Assembly: GCA_010672825.2 (NCBI GenBank)
Contig: JAAHFU020000006.1
Coordinates: 249,549-313,548 of the forward strand
DNA: 64,000 nt
Reading direction: 5' to 3'
Source: Leptolyngbya sp. SIO1E4
GTDB lineage: Bacteria > Cyanobacteriota > Cyanobacteriia > Phormidesmidales > Phormidesmidaceae
Program-made: the position numbers and the translations under genes
Notes under the pieces: generated by a model
Databases searched by the model: none
What the model was told of the DNA's origin: nothing
The model's input: only the letters and a program-made list of their open reading frames with translations
Shown here: one piece after another, positions 35,064-43,666 of the stretch
Position numbering within the stretch: the stretch's first letter is position 1
How the letters are laid out: the number at the start of each line of letters is the position of its first letter

Positions 35064-36254
35064 TTAACTTGCGACAATCTCCAAGGGGAGGGCCAGGGCA
35101 CAGCCCCAGCGTTTGAAGGAAAAGCCTTCATAGGGAAACCACCCCTCATCAGGCCACCGGCCACTCGGCCAGTTGCGCCACGGTTCTAGGGGTTTCTCCA
35201 ACACATAGATACTTCCTGCTGGGACGGCATAGCGCCCTCTAGAGAGCAGCTTGGGCTGACGCTCTCCGTGGACACTCTGACCGCTACTATCCTGCTGATT
35301 ACCTAGCCGAAATCGAAAGGCGCTGGGTCGTTGGGTCAGCAGTGCTTTTACCGGGTTGTCAGGCCAGCTGAGAGCGCCGGAGTCCTTGTCCCGAAACGGA
35401 GCGCGATAGGACAGTCGGTTAGATCCCCACACCGCCGGACAGGCGATCGCAAAGCTTTTGTCGAGTTCTGTTGGAGTGTCTAACAATTGACAAATCGGTT
35501 CCTCGGGCTGAATGGGTTCAGACGTGACCTGCACGATGTGGCCTTCGCCGCCGAAGCGATAGCTGCCCTCGGGCAAAGGCACGGTAGATAAGTAGACCAG
35601 ACACACCTCTGGATGCAGCTGAATACCATATTCCAAGAACAGACTGCCCTGGTTATCCTCCTTACCGACGCTGCGACGTTCGTCTTCCCGTAATCTTGGA
35701 TGCAGATGGGGCACTGCTTTCCACGGACTTGTTTTAACTGGGATAGTCTGACCGTCCGCCAGGGTCTTCTGGAATGCTGCCAGCGATCGCACTTTGGGCC
35801 AATCTGATACCGCAATCCAGGTGGCATCTGGATACTTTTTGTAGTCTTCACTCTCTGCCCATTGAGTAGCGTAGGACTGCCAGCAATCCTCTTGCCAATA
35901 AGAGAACAGGCTGACTAAACCGTCTTTGAAGCAAAAATCGCTATTGACCAAGCCGTCAACCATGACCTCACGGTGAAACATAGCCCCACAGTGGGAAGGC
36001 GTCGGTACATAGACGCTGGCAGGTTGTGAGTGCTTTGCCCAAAACGGCCCAGCTAGCTTCAAGTCATCCAGGATAGAGCGATCGCCCCTGTAGTGGGCGG
36101 CAAACAGACCCGACAGGGTCGGCGTATCGGGTGGAAAATGGGAACCTGATCGCCCCACTAAATTTTCCGGTGACAGAAAACGCCCCTTGCTGCCGTAGAG
36201 CAGGCCCAACGGCTGAATCAAAATGCGGTGGGTGAAGGTGGATGTTTCAGTCAT
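35064..36254 (-). CDS. cmr3: Cmr3, type III-B Cas5-like RAMP
   Basis: 396 residues. N-terminal TFTHRILIQPLGLLYGSKGR and PDTPTLSGLFAAHYRG are typical of Cmr3, which caps the crRNA 5' handle end next to Cmr2. The C-terminal part has YRAPFRDKDSGAL and RYAVPAGSIYVLEKPLEPW, the family's Gly-rich RAMP region. The start lies 2 bp after the cmr2 stop. No frameshift or unusual gap is visible. Confidence 0.85.
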   Translation of the reverse strand: MTETSTFTHRILIQPLGLLYGSKGRFLSPENLVGRSGSHFPPDTPTLSGLFAAHYRGDRSILDDLKLAGPFWAKHSQPASVYVPTPSHCGAMFHREVMVDGLVNSDFCFKDGLVSLFSYWQEDCWQSYATQWAESEDYKKYPDATWIAVSDWPKVRSLAAFQKTLADGQTIPVKTSPWKAVPHLHPRLREDERRSVGKEDNQGSLFLEYGIQLHPEVCLVYLSTVPLPEGSYRFGGEGHIVQVTSEPIQPEEPICQLLDTPTELDKSFAIACPAVWGSNRLSYRAPFRDKDSGALSWPDNPVKALLTQRPSAFRFRLGNQQDSSGQSVHGERQPKLLSRGRYAVPAGSIYVLEKPLEPWRNWPSGRWPDEGWFPYEGFSFKRWGCALALPLEIVAS

Positions 36255-36256
36255 GG

Positions 36257-38095
36257 TCAGGCAGCCTCCGGATAGTCAGATGAGATAGACATTTCCTGTT
36301 TAAAGAGCTGAAAACCTACGTTTGCCAAGGAAATCACCCAGTCGTTAAAAGCCTCCTGTTGTTTGTCCACCGACATTTTCCGTAAGTCCTTCTGCAAAAT
36401 GCCTGTGAGTTCTTCGGTGTCTCCTGACTGGGGCCAGAGGGGGCTGCTTGATGCAAAGAGGACGTCTGATTTTTCTGGCAGCAGTTTTTGACCGGTCTCA
36501 GGGTCAGTAAAAAATAGATTAAACAGTGCCAAAGCAATGTCAGGGTTTCCTTGAAAGGCATGGCGGGCTTTGAGGGCCGCCACGTCTTTATAAAAGTGCG
36601 TCCAGTCTTGTTGGCCGTTGCGATCGCGGTAGCCATTCACGACTTTGGGCAAAAACCACCAGGGGCAGATCCATTCCACATGGGTGCCACTGGCAAACAA
36701 GACTCGTAGACACACGCGATCGCGGCCACTGCTTTTGGCTCTTTGCTCTGCCAATTCGCAGTGCTGCAGGATATCTCGCTGCGGTACTTGGGAAGAGGCC
36801 CACACAAAGCCAACGCTAGGCGTGATGGGCTTGCGATCTAACTGCCCCTCTGCGCCCCGATGCCAAACGTCTTCCTTAAAACTGCAGAGCCATTCAATTG
36901 CTTCAGTTGGGTGCTCAGACGGGTAAAACACCCCGAGAAAGTCATCTCCCCCTGCAATAATGACTCGGCCTAGTCGCTTATCAAAGGATTGCTTCAGAAA
37001 TTTGCCCCACTGCCGCATTTGCCAGCTAAAGGCTCTGAGTTCCTGGGCTGGCTTCTCCCTTTGGGTGATTGTGCGAATGTGCTTTCCTGCCTCGTCTCCA
37101 TCCCCACGAAACCATCCCATGGGCAGGTCGGTTTTCCAGAGGTTGACCTCACGGAAGCTTTTGGGCAGCTCTTTGCGGATCTGGTCACTGTTGGGAACTG
37201 CTTTGGCTACGGTTCTCAGGGTAAACAGTCGCTTGGTCAGTTCCGGAACGCTAAGCTGCTCCCGATTGGTGATGATGGCTTCCCCCAGATTTTTCGCTAA
37301 CTCTTCTCGAAATTCACTGTTTTTAACGAGAGCTTTGCTGTCATACGGCTGCAGGTTGAGGCTGTAGCGGCTAGCTAACTCCGTCAGGTGATCATTGAGG
37401 TCTTTGGGATTGTGCCGATAGTTGGATAGGTCATCGTCCAGAATGGCAGCGCCGATTTTAAGATTCAGTTCCTGAAAGAAGTCACTAATGTGCGCCTGAT
37501 CCTCAGCCATTCTGCGCTCTTTAGCTCGAATGTTGCGATCAAGTCCGGGCCAGGCGATCGCATCTGCCCCAGAAAGGGTCGAGCTTTCCCCCATCCAGTT
37601 GATGCCGACCCAGTTGCGATCGTTGGCTTCCGCTTCCGCCAGGGCATCCATAACAGCTGAGATCGTATCCGCTTGCACCCAGAAAATCTCCCAGGCATTG
37701 GCTTTCCACTGCTGCCAGGTGCGATTCCATTCCCCATTCCTGGCCCAGCCAGCCAGTGCCTTCTGGGTCCACGCTTGGCAGTTCTGGTCAACCCAGCCTT
37801 TGCAAGCATCCATAATGTCACCCCAAGCACCGAGAAAAGCCTCTCGGGCCAAGTTTTCTGGAAAATCTCCCTGGATCACAATTTGGTCAGGGGTGCCTAG
37901 CGTTACGTCTAGTTGCGCGGGAGAAATAACCGCATCTTTGCCCAAATGCTGCTTTGCGGTAAGACACACCGCAGTGGCCAGATGAGACAAAATAAAAGAA
38001 CTGCCATATAAATCTCGAAGTTTACGGGTCTTTTCAATAAACTCTGTGACCGGAGAAAAGGTCACTGCTGTAAATATAGAATCGGGCATTGTCAC
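36257..38095 (-). CDS. cmr2: Cmr2/Cas10 with intact GGDD cyclase palm and no visible HD
   Basis: 612 residues. The N-terminal segment (FTAVTFSPVTEFIEKTRKL, YGSSFILSHLA) matches the Cmr2 first domain. No HD dyad is visible at the N-terminus. The palm-like cyclase has GDGDEAG (331-337) and GGDD (382-385, IIAGGDDFLGVF), so synthesis of cyclic oligoadenylate upon target-RNA binding is expected. Zn-binding Cys clusters are weak. At 612 residues it is short for Cas10, consistent with loss of the HD domain. It heads the operon cmr2-cmr3-cmr4-cmr5-nuclease-cmr6/1; an S-4TM effector gene ends 119 bp upstream. Confidence 0.9.
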   Translation of the reverse strand: MTMPDSIFTAVTFSPVTEFIEKTRKLRDLYGSSFILSHLATAVCLTAKQHLGKDAVISPAQLDVTLGTPDQIVIQGDFPENLAREAFLGAWGDIMDACKGWVDQNCQAWTQKALAGWARNGEWNRTWQQWKANAWEIFWVQADTISAVMDALAEAEANDRNWVGINWMGESSTLSGADAIAWPGLDRNIRAKERRMAEDQAHISDFFQELNLKIGAAILDDDLSNYRHNPKDLNDHLTELASRYSLNLQPYDSKALVKNSEFREELAKNLGEAIITNREQLSVPELTKRLFTLRTVAKAVPNSDQIRKELPKSFREVNLWKTDLPMGWFRGDGDEAGKHIRTITQREKPAQELRAFSWQMRQWGKFLKQSFDKRLGRVIIAGGDDFLGVFYPSEHPTEAIEWLCSFKEDVWHRGAEGQLDRKPITPSVGFVWASSQVPQRDILQHCELAEQRAKSSGRDRVCLRVLFASGTHVEWICPWWFLPKVVNGYRDRNGQQDWTHFYKDVAALKARHAFQGNPDIALALFNLFFTDPETGQKLLPEKSDVLFASSSPLWPQSGDTEELTGILQKDLRKMSVDKQQEAFNDWVISLANVGFQLFKQEMSISSDYPEAA

Positions 38096-38213
38096 CAGTA
38101 ACCGAATCGGACATAGTCATAAACACTGAAGTCATCAAGCATTACAGATATTAGAGATAGCTATCCGGTAAATTCCCTGAGGGTTTAGAAGTTCCCGAGT
38201 GTCACCAATCTCG

Positions 38214-39131
38214 TTAGTGAGGCTGGCTGAGTGCTTCCAGGGCTTCTTTAACGAGGGTTTCAGCACCTTTATTCATCAATTCCTGATTTTCATCCCTTAA
38301 GCGCTGATAAAACCAGTTGAAGATGGGGGGGCTGCTGGCCCGATTTTTGAAGATGGCATCCTGCAGCTGTATAGACTGCTCATAGAGCGCTTGGGAAGGC
38401 TTGCCTTTGTGTAAGGCGTCAGACCAAATGTCTTGGACTTTATCTTTGAGGGCATCTAACGTAGCAGCGGCCTGCATATTTTCTCGATACTGAGTGATAC
38501 ACAAGATTGCTGCTGGAGAGAGGGGGGCAACAACCGCCAATAAAAATTTATCTAGAGTCAAGCCGCCAATGAAGCCAATGAGGAGCACAGCCACTGACAG
38601 CCCTGCCAGAAAGGCAATCACCCAGGCCGAGTAACGCCGCCTCAAGCCAGAATCCCACCAGCAGTTTGTCCGCTGACAAACCAGACGCGCGAGTTCCAAA
38701 GGCAAGGGGGTAATTCCAGGGGGGTACCAGTCTTTCAGGCGATCGTGATTTTTCTCACGCTTCAGGTATTGTCGATTGCTTCTAAAGATGACTTCTGGAT
38801 CTGGCGGGCTGCCAATATTAAAATCAGTCCAATCAAGTTGAAACAGCTCACAATCAAAGCGTTGCTGCACTTTGGCAGCGGTTGTCTGCAGTTTTTTCTG
38901 ACGCGGGGCAATCACCACTGAACTCAGCAGTGTGACTGCAATGCCCCAAAATGCTGCATACACTTCTAGAGATTGCACTACGGCAACAACAAAGGCCCAA
39001 ACGATAACCAAAGGCACGCTCAGCAGAACGTTTAATGTCAACATCCTTTTAGCCTGAAAATAAAGCTGGCTAAATGAACCCAGTTTCTCTAGCTGTTCGG
39101 GCTGATTTTGTTGTTCTGGGATTAAGTTCAT
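38214..39131 (-). CDS. S-4TM family putative pore-forming effector
   Basis: 305 residues with the family start (IPEQQNQPEQLEKLG, LYFQAKRMLTLNVLL), four predicted membrane segments (about 31-52, 55-74, 168-190, 195-213) and the linking cytosolic block with PLPLELARLVCQRTNCWWD, then LRRRYSAW before TM3. S-4TM proteins are known as candidate membrane effectors linked with nucleotide-signalling defence (SMODS/CBASS). Here it lies immediately upstream of cmr2 on the same strand, a position where type III systems often encode a cyclic-oligoadenylate-activated effector, and no CARF protein is seen nearby. It is therefore a candidate cOA-gated pore. Alternatively it may be an independent gene that happens to be a neighbour. 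Confidence 0.85.
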   Translation of the reverse strand: MNLIPEQQNQPEQLEKLGSFSQLYFQAKRMLTLNVLLSVPLVIVWAFVVAVVQSLEVYAAFWGIAVTLLSSVVIAPRQKKLQTTAAKVQQRFDCELFQLDWTDFNIGSPPDPEVIFRSNRQYLKREKNHDRLKDWYPPGITPLPLELARLVCQRTNCWWDSGLRRRYSAWVIAFLAGLSVAVLLIGFIGGLTLDKFLLAVVAPLSPAAILCITQYRENMQAAATLDALKDKVQDIWSDALHKGKPSQALYEQSIQLQDAIFKNRASSPPIFNWFYQRLRDENQELMNKGAETLVKEALEALSQPH

Positions 39132-39589
39132 TTACTTTTACTTTTATCTAGCGAAAGCCAAAAGGCCGAGAAACACGTACAAGTTTTGATATATTGCTGA
39201 GAGCTAACGTTACTGATTGATTCAAGGTTTGTGCGACTCTCTTTGAAACTCTTAAGAAGACTATTTTTTTGCTTAAGGATCAATTGTTTGCGATGAATGC
39301 TCTGTTAATGGCTGTACGTGATGGAGCGCGTATTCGGAGTTGAAGACTCAAATGACTTTAAACAAATCAGCAGTACAATGGGGTGCATCGGGAAAGCTGC
39401 CCACGCACCTCTCCCAATCGCTGAAAGCCTCATTCTCCCGTCGATATCCGTGGATGCCTTGTGATATATGGGTTTCGGGTACATTTTCTATAAACTTATT
39501 GAGAATAACCCGCCCTTGTTGCAATTTAAGCTGACCTTCGTGGATTGGGTGTCTGAAAGTGGCTCTCAGCATACGTTCTACACAGAACC
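39132..39589 (+). promoter_or_regulatory. Leader of CRISPR array 3 and upstream spacer
   Basis: About 450 bp without a credible gene. The last 150 bp share blocks with the leaders of arrays 1 and 2 read in transcription direction (CTTATTGAGAATAACCCGCC versus CTTATTGAGAATGAACTGCC; TCTGAAAGTGGCTCTCAG versus GCTGAAACTGGCTCCCAG). It should drive array 3 rightwards and contain the divergent promoter of the S-4TM/cmr operon in its left part; no precise -10/-35 is claimed. Confidence 0.7.
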
Positions 39590-40948
39590 CTTTCCGATTC
39601 ATTGAAATCGGAGTTGTTGGAAACGTGTTGATAGTCAGCGACTCAGGCGTATTCTCATTAAACTTTCCGATTCATTGAAATCGGAGTTGTTGGAAACCTA
39701 GCAACGAGTCGTCTATGTTATTGGGGTCTAGTCTTTCCGATTCATTGAAATCGGAGTTGTTGGAAACGCCAGTCTGCGCCAATCGTTTAGAATCGATCAT
39801 GCTCATTTCTTTCCGATTCATTGAAATCGGAGTTGTTGGAAACTTGAGCGAACTCGGTCGATAACTCGCCAATTCGGATACTTTCCGATTCATTGAAATC
39901 GGAGTTGTTGGAAACCGGGGCGGCGGCGGCGGCGCAGCCTCTAGTGGCCCCCGGTTGCTTTCCGATTCATTGAAATCGGAGTTGTTGGAAACAATTTCTG
40001 GTACCGCGTGGGAGTTACTCTTTCATCGGCTTTCCGATTCATTGAAATCGGAGTTGTTGGAAACCGTGCAATGTTGACAGCAGCACTGAAGAAAGCCTGA
40101 ACTTTCCGATTCATTGAAATCGGAGTTGTTGGAAACAGAGGCATGGCCTTTTTGTCCGAAGTCTTCTGACTTTCCGATTCATTGAAATCGGAGTTGTTGG
40201 AAACCCAAGTATGGAGGCGACTTCTGGGCTGGTGGCAGTGTTCTTTCCGATTCATTGAAATCGGAGTTGTTGGAAACCTGGCTCAGGTTTTGCCTGAGTG
40301 TGGCCAGTTGACCTTCCAGTTCTTTCCGATTCATTGAAATCGGAGTTGTTGGAAACTCATGAGCAATACAGCGGCTTGAGACTCTTGCTTAGCTTTCCGA
40401 TTCATTGAAATCGGAGTTGTTGGAAACAACTTGCTCAAACCGTTTGGCCCAGATTTTTGCTTCTGGCTTTCCGATTCATTGAAATCGGAGTTGTTGGAAA
40501 CAAGAAGACAACCTAGTTAATAGGATGCTAGCTGATAGTGACGTAACTTTCCGATTCATTGAAATCGGAGTTGTTGGAAACAGTTTGTATCTACTGGTAT
40601 CATTCCATATCGCTAGTTGCTTTCCGATTCATTGAAATCGGAGTTGTTGGAAACTAGATTGCGCTCCCTTCATAACCCCAATAGTTATCAGTCTTTCCGA
40701 TTCATTGAAATCGGATTTGTTGGAAACTTTGCTCGTTGTCTTCTTTCAGAGAACTTGGGGCGACATCCTCCTTTCCGATTCATTGAAATCGGAGTTGTTG
40801 GAAACGCGGAGCCGCCAGTATTGTTCGGCGCACACATTAGCACTTTCCGATTCATTGAAATCGGATTTGTTGGAAACCAACCGGGCACGCTGGCCCTAGG
40901 ACGTGCTTGATAACTTTCCGATTCATTGAAATCGGAGTTGTTGGAAAC
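39590..40948 (+). CRISPR. CRISPR array 3 (19 repeats, variant repeat)
   Basis: 19 copies of a 35-bp repeat, starting CTTTCCGATTCATTG and ending GTTGTTGGAAAC on the + strand. It differs from the repeat of arrays 1 and 2 mainly in the loop between the stem halves. Two repeats near the right end (starts 40693, 40843) have GGATTTGTTGG instead of GGAGTTGTTGG, marking the trailer side, so leader and transcription start are on the left. Spacers are about 33-40 bp. Confidence 0.97.
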
Positions 40949-41001
40949 TCAAATGGCTACACTACATCTATCTTGCAGAAGTTCCAACGCGGTGACCCGC
41001 A

Positions 41002-41325
41002 ATGGTTCAAACGCCAGTAGACAGTACAACGCTCTATCCTGATTCAGACGGTAAGCCGATACCGACAACGCCCCCAGTATCGGTGGATTATTCGCCTGGT
41101 CACGAATCTGAAACAACTTCTGCAAGAGAAAACGACCTGGTTGCCGGGGATCTGTTGGGGTACCCGGTTCAGGTTGGCGAGCCCCCTGTGCCAGCTCAGG
41201 CACCTGATGCGATGGTGGTTTTGGGGCGGCCCGATGGTGATTCGCCGGAGGCGACGTTTCACCTTATGTGCAAAATCCTAAGCAAGAAAATTTATTCTCT
41301 GAAAGTTGCTACGGCTGAAATATAG
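41002..41325 (+). pseudogene. Truncated Uma2-family protein
   Basis: Begins MVQTPVDSTTLYPDSDGKPI and later has LVAGDLLGYPVQVGEPPVP with APDAMVVLGRPDGD, matching the N-terminal portion of a common cyanobacterial Uma2 group, then continues into unrelated residues and stops. The middle is also shortened, and the catalytic C-terminal part is missing. It starts 54 bp after array 3. Confidence 0.65.
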
Positions 41326-41426
41326 CTGCATAATCAGCTAAGGAATATATTTGGACAAATAGGTTAAACACCTCCCAGATAGTTTTATTACAAGACTGTA
41401 AGAGTTCATAAACACTTGTTGAAACG

Positions 41427-42224
41427 GTGAGAGACTTTTTCATCAGCTACAACCGCCACGATGCAGACTGGGCCGAGTGGATTGCTTGGATCCTTGAGGA
41501 AAACGGTTACACCGTCACAATTCAAGCATGGGACTTTCGTCCTGGCGGCAACTTCGCAGTGGATATGAATGAGGCAATCAAGAACAGTAAGCGTACGATC
41601 GCTGTGCTGTCAGAGACTTATCTTGAATCTGATTTTACCTTGCCTGAGTGGGCGGCAGCTTTCATCAATGATCCAACTAGCAAAAAGCGTAAGCTTTTAC
41701 CAATTAGGGTAAAGCCATGCGAACCTGACGGTCTGCTACGAGGTATTGTTTATACTGACTTGATTGGAAAGTCTGAAGAGGAAGCAGAAACAGCTTTACT
41801 GCGGGCAGTAAGTAAAACCAGAGATAAACCTGGTGTTAAGCCTAGCTTCCCTGGTAAAACTCCTCTCAGGGAGAGACTTATTCAAACTAAAAAGGCTTTT
41901 CCTACGGCAGAAATTGAGCAGGATAAAAAAACGATTGAAGATTCTTACGCTGATATAATCATGCCGAAAAGAAAACTCTCTTCTGGTGAACGTCGTGCTC
42001 TGAAAGATCGGCTCACTAAATTACTTCCTGAACAACTTACTGAATTTATAGATGATTACGCCGAATCTTCTAAGCGCTACATGCCGTCGTCTGATTCTTC
42101 GCCCAGTGAGCGTGTGTCTAAGTTGCTTGAGTGGGCAGACAGCGAAGCTGGACTTGGCTCAGTTTCATTAAGAGATTCACTGGATGAATTCATAGACTTA
42201 ATAAAAAACCCTGACCCTCGGTAG
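41427..42224 (+). CDS. TIR-domain protein with C-terminal helical (EAD-like) domain
   Basis: 265 residues from a GTG start. Residues 1-130 are a TIR domain (RDFFISYNRHDADWAEWIAW; putative NADase Glu in SDFTLPEWAAAF). A linker of about 40 residues leads to a helical domain at about 180-260 (KLSSGERRALKDRLTKLLPE, DSLDEFIDLIKN), of the size and pattern of effector-associated (death-like) adaptor domains. Such adaptors recruit TIR toxins to a matching sensor protein. The next gene starts 6 bp after the stop (TTG start), so the two form an operon; the partner is a membrane-anchored WD40-like protein. Confidence 0.75.
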   Translation: MRDFFISYNRHDADWAEWIAWILEENGYTVTIQAWDFRPGGNFAVDMNEAIKNSKRTIAVLSETYLESDFTLPEWAAAFINDPTSKKRKLLPIRVKPCEPDGLLRGIVYTDLIGKSEEEAETALLRAVSKTRDKPGVKPSFPGKTPLRERLIQTKKAFPTAEIEQDKKTIEDSYADIIMPKRKLSSGERRALKDRLTKLLPEQLTEFIDDYAESSKRYMPSSDSSPSERVSKLLEWADSEAGLGSVSLRDSLDEFIDLIKNPDPR

Positions 42225-42229
42225 CCCCT

Positions 42230-43636
42230 TTGGATCCCAGCACCAAGCCGGAGGGGCAATCTGAGGTGCTACCAATACCAGATGACGATCACTCTGGTGT
42301 TGAAGACCCACCTAAGTCAAGGGAAGATGTCCAGCAGAAATCTCCTGGCTGGATAGAACTGATATTACAACGTGCGCGATCGCACCCACCTTACAACACA
42401 TTCCATTGGCCTAGAATCATACTTGCCTTTTGCGTAATTGCCGCAGGTCTTTCCGGCTTAGGTTTGTTTGTCAGATTACATAGCCCTACTACCGATGATG
42501 AACATGAACCACCTGAATTTGTCGATTCATCACAGATAGGCAGCCACGCTGAGATTTTAGATGTGCGCGTCAGTGCTAGTGATGCATACGTGGCACTGTT
42601 GAGTGCAAACAACTTCCTGCAATTACGAAACATAGAAGAACGCGAGTTTCAAGATCGTTCAGTAGAGGGGCTAGTCCCTAACAATCCAGAAGAAAGAAAT
42701 ACCACCGCGATAGATTTTCGACCAGGATATGAAGACGAGTTTTTTGCAGTCTATAGAACCCACGGTAACGGAGAACTTTGGGAAATAGCCTTAGAGAATA
42801 ATGTAGCTCAAAAAATCTGTAAGCTAAAGGATAGTAAAACAGGAGAATACCATCTAGAAACAAACGGTAATAGCAGCCTCCCTTTTTTAGTAGTTGCCAG
42901 CAACTCAGATGCAGCACCAGAAATTTATGCTTTGAGGATCTCGCCAGAGATATCAGTAAATGAAGGTTTCTGTCAGCATTTAAAGCCTCGTTTAAACCTT
43001 AGATTATCTGAGCCAAGTATGATGCCAAGCGCAGGTGCAATTGATCTTGATTTTAATCCTGCTCACGGAGGCTTAGTTTTTGCGACGGCTCACAGCAATA
43101 ACGAGATTTATTTGTGGCAGATATGCACCAGTGATGCCCCTGAGCCCTGTGTTGACGATACCTCTGAGCATTTAATGCTACTTGCTCCACCTTGGTCTAG
43201 TCAGGAAAACGATCCAATATACTCGATCAGCTTTAACTCCAACGGAACATATTTGGCAGTTGGCTATGAGAGCGGAAGAATTAAACTGCTACCGATAGAA
43301 AATGCAATTATTTCTGATGCTAGAACTGTAGAGATATCCTCAAACTCTGATACTCATATAGGAGATACTATTGTCAGCTTTGATCCAGTCGATCCAGATA
43401 TTCTCTTCTCAGCTGGTGAGACCGGTGAAATAGGAACTAGCCACATTCTTAGGAGGTGGAGCACCAAAGAGATCGAAGAATCAGATGATTTGGTCAGGCT
43501 GCTTTCAAAATCTATTCCTTTTGAAAATAATATTACAAAACTCCAAGGATTATCCTCTCAAAATTCAAATACTGTACTCATTGTTGTAGAACAACAGAAG
43601 GGTTTATTTTCCCTGGTGATTGAACAGTTCGAATAA
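42230..43636 (+). CDS. Membrane-anchored WD40-like beta-propeller protein
   Basis: 468 residues, probable TTG start 6 bp after the TIR gene. An acidic N-terminus is followed by one membrane helix (about 63-82, IILAFCVIAAGLSGLGLFV). The rest is beta-rich with degenerate WD-type repeats (IDLDFNPAHGGLVFATAHSN, IYSISFNSNGTYLAVGYESG). With the N-terminus in the cytoplasm, the propeller would face the periplasm, a possible receptor for the upstream TIR protein; orientation is inferred. Base composition is more AT-rich than the neighbouring cmr genes, as in the two following genes. Confidence 0.65.
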   Translation: MDPSTKPEGQSEVLPIPDDDHSGVEDPPKSREDVQQKSPGWIELILQRARSHPPYNTFHWPRIILAFCVIAAGLSGLGLFVRLHSPTTDDEHEPPEFVDSSQIGSHAEILDVRVSASDAYVALLSANNFLQLRNIEEREFQDRSVEGLVPNNPEERNTTAIDFRPGYEDEFFAVYRTHGNGELWEIALENNVAQKICKLKDSKTGEYHLETNGNSSLPFLVVASNSDAAPEIYALRISPEISVNEGFCQHLKPRLNLRLSEPSMMPSAGAIDLDFNPAHGGLVFATAHSNNEIYLWQICTSDAPEPCVDDTSEHLMLLAPPWSSQENDPIYSISFNSNGTYLAVGYESGRIKLLPIENAIISDARTVEISSNSDTHIGDTIVSFDPVDPDILFSAGETGEIGTSHILRRWSTKEIEESDDLVRLLSKSIPFENNITKLQGLSSQNSNTVLIVVEQQKGLFSLVIEQFE

Positions 43637-43666
43637 TTGGTCTAAACAATAGTATTTCTAACTGCC

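Noticed and set aside
39348..39602. 84-codon ORF in the array 3 leader
   Set aside because: Reads from the first repeat back through the leader, no domain.
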